Below, in pieces: positions 7,022 to 8,495 of a stretch of DNA of 8,495 nucleotides. How positions within the stretch are numbered: the first letter of the stretch is position 1; each line of letters begins with the position of its first letter. The notes below the pieces were generated by a model. The model had not been told where the DNA came from, ran no database searches, and saw only the letters and a program-made list of their open reading frames with translations. Position numbers and translations under genes: made by a program. Source of the stretch: Thermoanaerobaculia bacterium (lineage in GTDB: Bacteria; Acidobacteriota; Thermoanaerobaculia; UBA5066); NCBI GenBank assembly GCA_017999215.1, contig JAGOBQ010000156.1:1-8495 (forward strand). The letters are read 5' to 3'.

Positions 7022-7471
7022 ATGGATTCCGTGCTGGCTGTCCGATCCCCCCAGATCATCTCCGAGATCCTGGACGGCGAGGCCGTCATCATCGATCTCG
7101 AGACGGGCACGTACTACAGCCTCGACCCGATCGCCTCGAGCATCTGGGACGCCATAGCGGCGGGCGGCTCGACGGCCACGGCGATCGTCGAGGGAATCGG
7201 GGCCGCCTACGGGAAGAGCGCTCCCGAGGTGGAAGCGACCCTGACGCCGTTCTTCGCCCGCCTCGCGGCCGAGCGACTCGTCGTTTCCGTCCCCGGATCC
7301 CAGGCCGCGCCCGCGCCCGCGCCCTTTCCGAAGGTCTCGACCAGCCTCACCGAGCCGACTCTTTCCCGGTTCGACGACATCCAGGACCTCCTCCTTCTCG
7401 ACCCGATCCACGAGGTCGAGGAGTCCGGCTGGCCGGCGCGAAAGCCCGACCCGGGGGACGAGCCTGCATGA
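7022..7471 (+). CDS. PqqD-domain (RRE-type) protein with leader-like C-terminal tail
   Basis: PqqD domains bind the leader of a precursor peptide and present it to modifying enzymes. Residues about 4-90 show the family pattern: a short beta segment, 'GEAVIIDLETGTYYSLDPI' (19-37) with the typical hydrophobic-D-x-x-x-G-x-Y-Y-x-L core, 'SSIWDAI' (39-45), and a helix ending near 'LAAERLVV' (81-88). This is followed by an Ala/Pro linker (95-103) and a tail of about 46 residues that is not part of the standard fold of about 90 residues. The stop overlaps the kinase start in ATGA, so the two are co-translated and likely work together. No tryptophan-rich or cysteine core peptide is evident. The 'HPr-rel-A' subgroup of PqqD proteins is the closest named family I can suggest; a PQQ biosynthesis role is unlikely, as no pqqA, pqqC or pqqE genes are here. 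Confidence 0.85.
   Translation: MDSVLAVRSPQIISEILDGEAVIIDLETGTYYSLDPIASSIWDAIAAGGSTATAIVEGIGAAYGKSAPEVEATLTPFFARLAAERLVVSVPGSQAAPAPAPFPKVSTSLTEPTLSRFDDIQDLLLLDPIHEVEESGWPARKPDPGDEPA
7337..7435 (+). other. Leader-like tail segment of the PqqD protein
   Basis: Residues 106-138 contain 'TEPTLSRFDDIQDLLLLDP' (110-128), then a short His/Glu-containing stretch ending in GWP (136-138). The P-x-L followed by an aromatic-Asp-Asp-hydrophobic pattern resembles the Y-x-x-P-x-L region of lasso-type leader peptides that RRE domains bind; here the Tyr position is Leu109. It is separated from the PqqD fold by a flexible APAPAP linker. The resemblance is seen by eye; its role is inferred. Confidence 0.45.
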
Positions 7472-8493
7472 CGAAACGCGCGGCGACGCCGCCCGCTTCC
7501 CTTCCAGGGACGACCTTCGAGCGGATGACGGACGCCTTCCGCTGCGCCGCGCGGGCCGCGGGAGGCGAGGAAGTGCGCGCGTTCGTCATCGGCGGCCAGA
7601 GGCTCGTCCTTCGGACCGCCGGCCCCGCGATGCTCCCCGTCCTTTCGCCCGCGCTCGCGCACCTCGTCGCGGCGCCGGGGAAACCGGCCGGCCTCGAGGT
7701 CTTCGCCTGGGATTCCGCCTCGACCGGAGTCGAGCTCCCCTCCCCCGGGTCGTCCGGGGACGAAGACCGACACGTCTGGCAGCCCGGCGTGGGAATACTG
7801 ACGGTCCTCGACGACTCCCGCCGACGCGCCGTCGTCTGGGTCGCGTCGGCCGCGGACGTCCCGTCCAACGAGGTCGCCGCTCCGCTCCGCTCCTTTCTGC
7901 ACCTCGCGTTCTTCGAGCTCGGGGCCCAGTTCGTCCACGCGGCTGCGGTCGGGAGGGCCGACGGCGGCCTCCTCGTGGTGGGTCGGAGCGGAGCCGGGAA
8001 ATCGACGACCGCGCTCGCGTGCCTCGGCTCCCCTCTCGGCGTCGCGGGGGACGACTACGTGCTCGCTACGGGCGGGCCGGAGCCCCGGGTCCACTCGCTC
8101 TACAGCTCCGCCAAGCTCGAGCCCCACCAGCTGCAGCGCTTCCCCCACCTCTCGGACGGCGTCGTGAACCCCGGCGCTCCGGGGGAGAAGCCGATGATCC
8201 TCCTCTGTCCCCGCTGGGCCGGGTCCGTTTCGGCCGGCTTTCCCCTCCGGGGAGCGGTGGCGCCGCGAGTCGTCGGTCGCGGACCGACGCGGGCGCGCCG
8301 GGTGGGCGGCGCGGCGCTCCTCGCCGCGCTCGCGCCGAGCACGATCTTCCAGCTGCCCGGAACCGGCCGGCACACGCTCGCGAGGATCGGGAGCCTCCTC
8401 CGGCACCTCCCCAGCTGGGAGCTCGAGCTCGGCGAGAATGTCTCCGAGATTCCGCTCGCGCTCGAGCGAGTCCTCGAAGAGGCCCGGCCCTGA
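7468..8493 (+). CDS. HPr kinase-like P-loop serine kinase
   Basis: A 341-residue protein. The N-terminal about 150 residues form a family-specific domain without a catalytic motif I can name; it has 'IGGQRLVLRTAGP' (41-53) and a 'FAWDSASTG' segment (79-87). The C-terminal half resembles the HprK/P kinase core: His157 before the core, Walker A 'GRSGAGKST' (172-180) with Lys178, and 'GDDYVL' (194-199), whose Asp pair matches the Mg-binding/catalytic acids of HPr kinases, then 'SLYSSAKLEPH' (210-220). HprK phosphorylates a serine of HPr, but relatives in lasso-peptide clusters phosphorylate the precursor peptide instead. Pairing with a PqqD protein favours a peptide or RiPP-like substrate; no HPr gene is visible. 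The ATG overlaps the PqqD stop by 4 nt, with GGGGGA about 9 nt before it. Two bases after the stop remain in the window, so cluster partners are out of view. Confidence 0.85.
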   Translation: MTKRAATPPASLPGTTFERMTDAFRCAARAAGGEEVRAFVIGGQRLVLRTAGPAMLPVLSPALAHLVAAPGKPAGLEVFAWDSASTGVELPSPGSSGDEDRHVWQPGVGILTVLDDSRRRAVVWVASAADVPSNEVAAPLRSFLHLAFFELGAQFVHAAAVGRADGGLLVVGRSGAGKSTTALACLGSPLGVAGDDYVLATGGPEPRVHSLYSSAKLEPHQLQRFPHLSDGVVNPGAPGEKPMILLCPRWAGSVSAGFPLRGAVAPRVVGRGPTRARRVGGAALLAALAPSTIFQLPGTGRHTLARIGSLLRHLPSWELELGENVSEIPLALERVLEEARP

Positions 8494-8495
8494 AC

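Noticed and set aside
4212..7157. 981-codon open frame on the plus strand across the flavoprotein, antiporter and PqqD genes
   Set aside because: Extremely Arg-rich and Glu/Asp-rich low-complexity translation without motifs; it crosses three well-supported genes and an intergenic region.
6870..7157. Possible RiPP precursor ORF just upstream of the PqqD gene
   Set aside because: It overlaps the PqqD gene by 136 nt out of frame, lacks a leader-like P-x-L pattern and has no ribosome site.
7307..7324. Three tandem GCGCCC units as a DNA repeat
   Set aside because: It simply encodes the APAPAP linker of the PqqD protein; too short to treat as a separate repeat element.
6955..7467. Arg/Cys-rich peptide from ATG 6955, in frame with the kinase
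   Set aside because: It is open only because the kinase frame stays free of stops through the PqqD gene; composition is that of a shadow frame, and the kinase has a better ATG at 7468.

Overview
The window is compact, very GC-rich bacterial DNA with near-universal G or C at third codon positions, CTC and GTC favoured for Leu and Val, several GTG starts and genes packed to within a few bases. I see no rRNA, tRNA, CRISPR array or insertion sequence. The taxon cannot be fixed from this alone. A GC-rich Gram-negative lineage such as Acidobacteriota or Myxococcota is my guess, based on codon style, the Tat/lipoprotein-type export signal and the PqqD/HprK-like pair.

Region 1 (left edge to 5523, plus strand) is one tight operon of five genes whose start lies upstream of the window. 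It encodes a zinc-ribbon DUF4178 membrane protein (5' end missing), an unannotated 56-residue membrane peptide, a 73-residue DUF350 two-helix membrane protein, a polyamine aminopropyltransferase (SpeE type) with a seven-helix membrane domain, and a flavin amine-oxidase-like protein with an export signal and lipobox. Spacing is 7 nt, a 1-nt overlap, 4 nt and 1 nt, so the genes are probably translated in a coupled way. The set reads as a membrane-associated polyamine module: SpeE would make an aminopropylated amine, the flavoprotein could oxidise an amine or related substrate at the membrane, and the three small or DUF proteins would be membrane partners of unknown role.

Region 2 (5553-6839, minus strand) is a CPA2-type monovalent cation:proton antiporter that converges on region 1 with only 29 nt between stop codons.

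Region 3 (6840-8493, plus strand) starts with a 182-nt divergent intergenic region holding a short inverted repeat. It is followed by a PqqD-domain protein with an unusual C-terminal tail and, overlapping it by 4 nt (ATGA), an HPr-kinase-like P-loop kinase. PqqD domains are peptide-binding (RRE) folds, and HprK-like kinases modify some lasso-type RiPPs, so this looks like the left part of a RiPP-like or 'HPr-rel-A'-type cluster cut by the right window edge. Its most unusual point is that the PqqD protein's tail resembles a RiPP leader peptide, and no separate precursor gene is visible.
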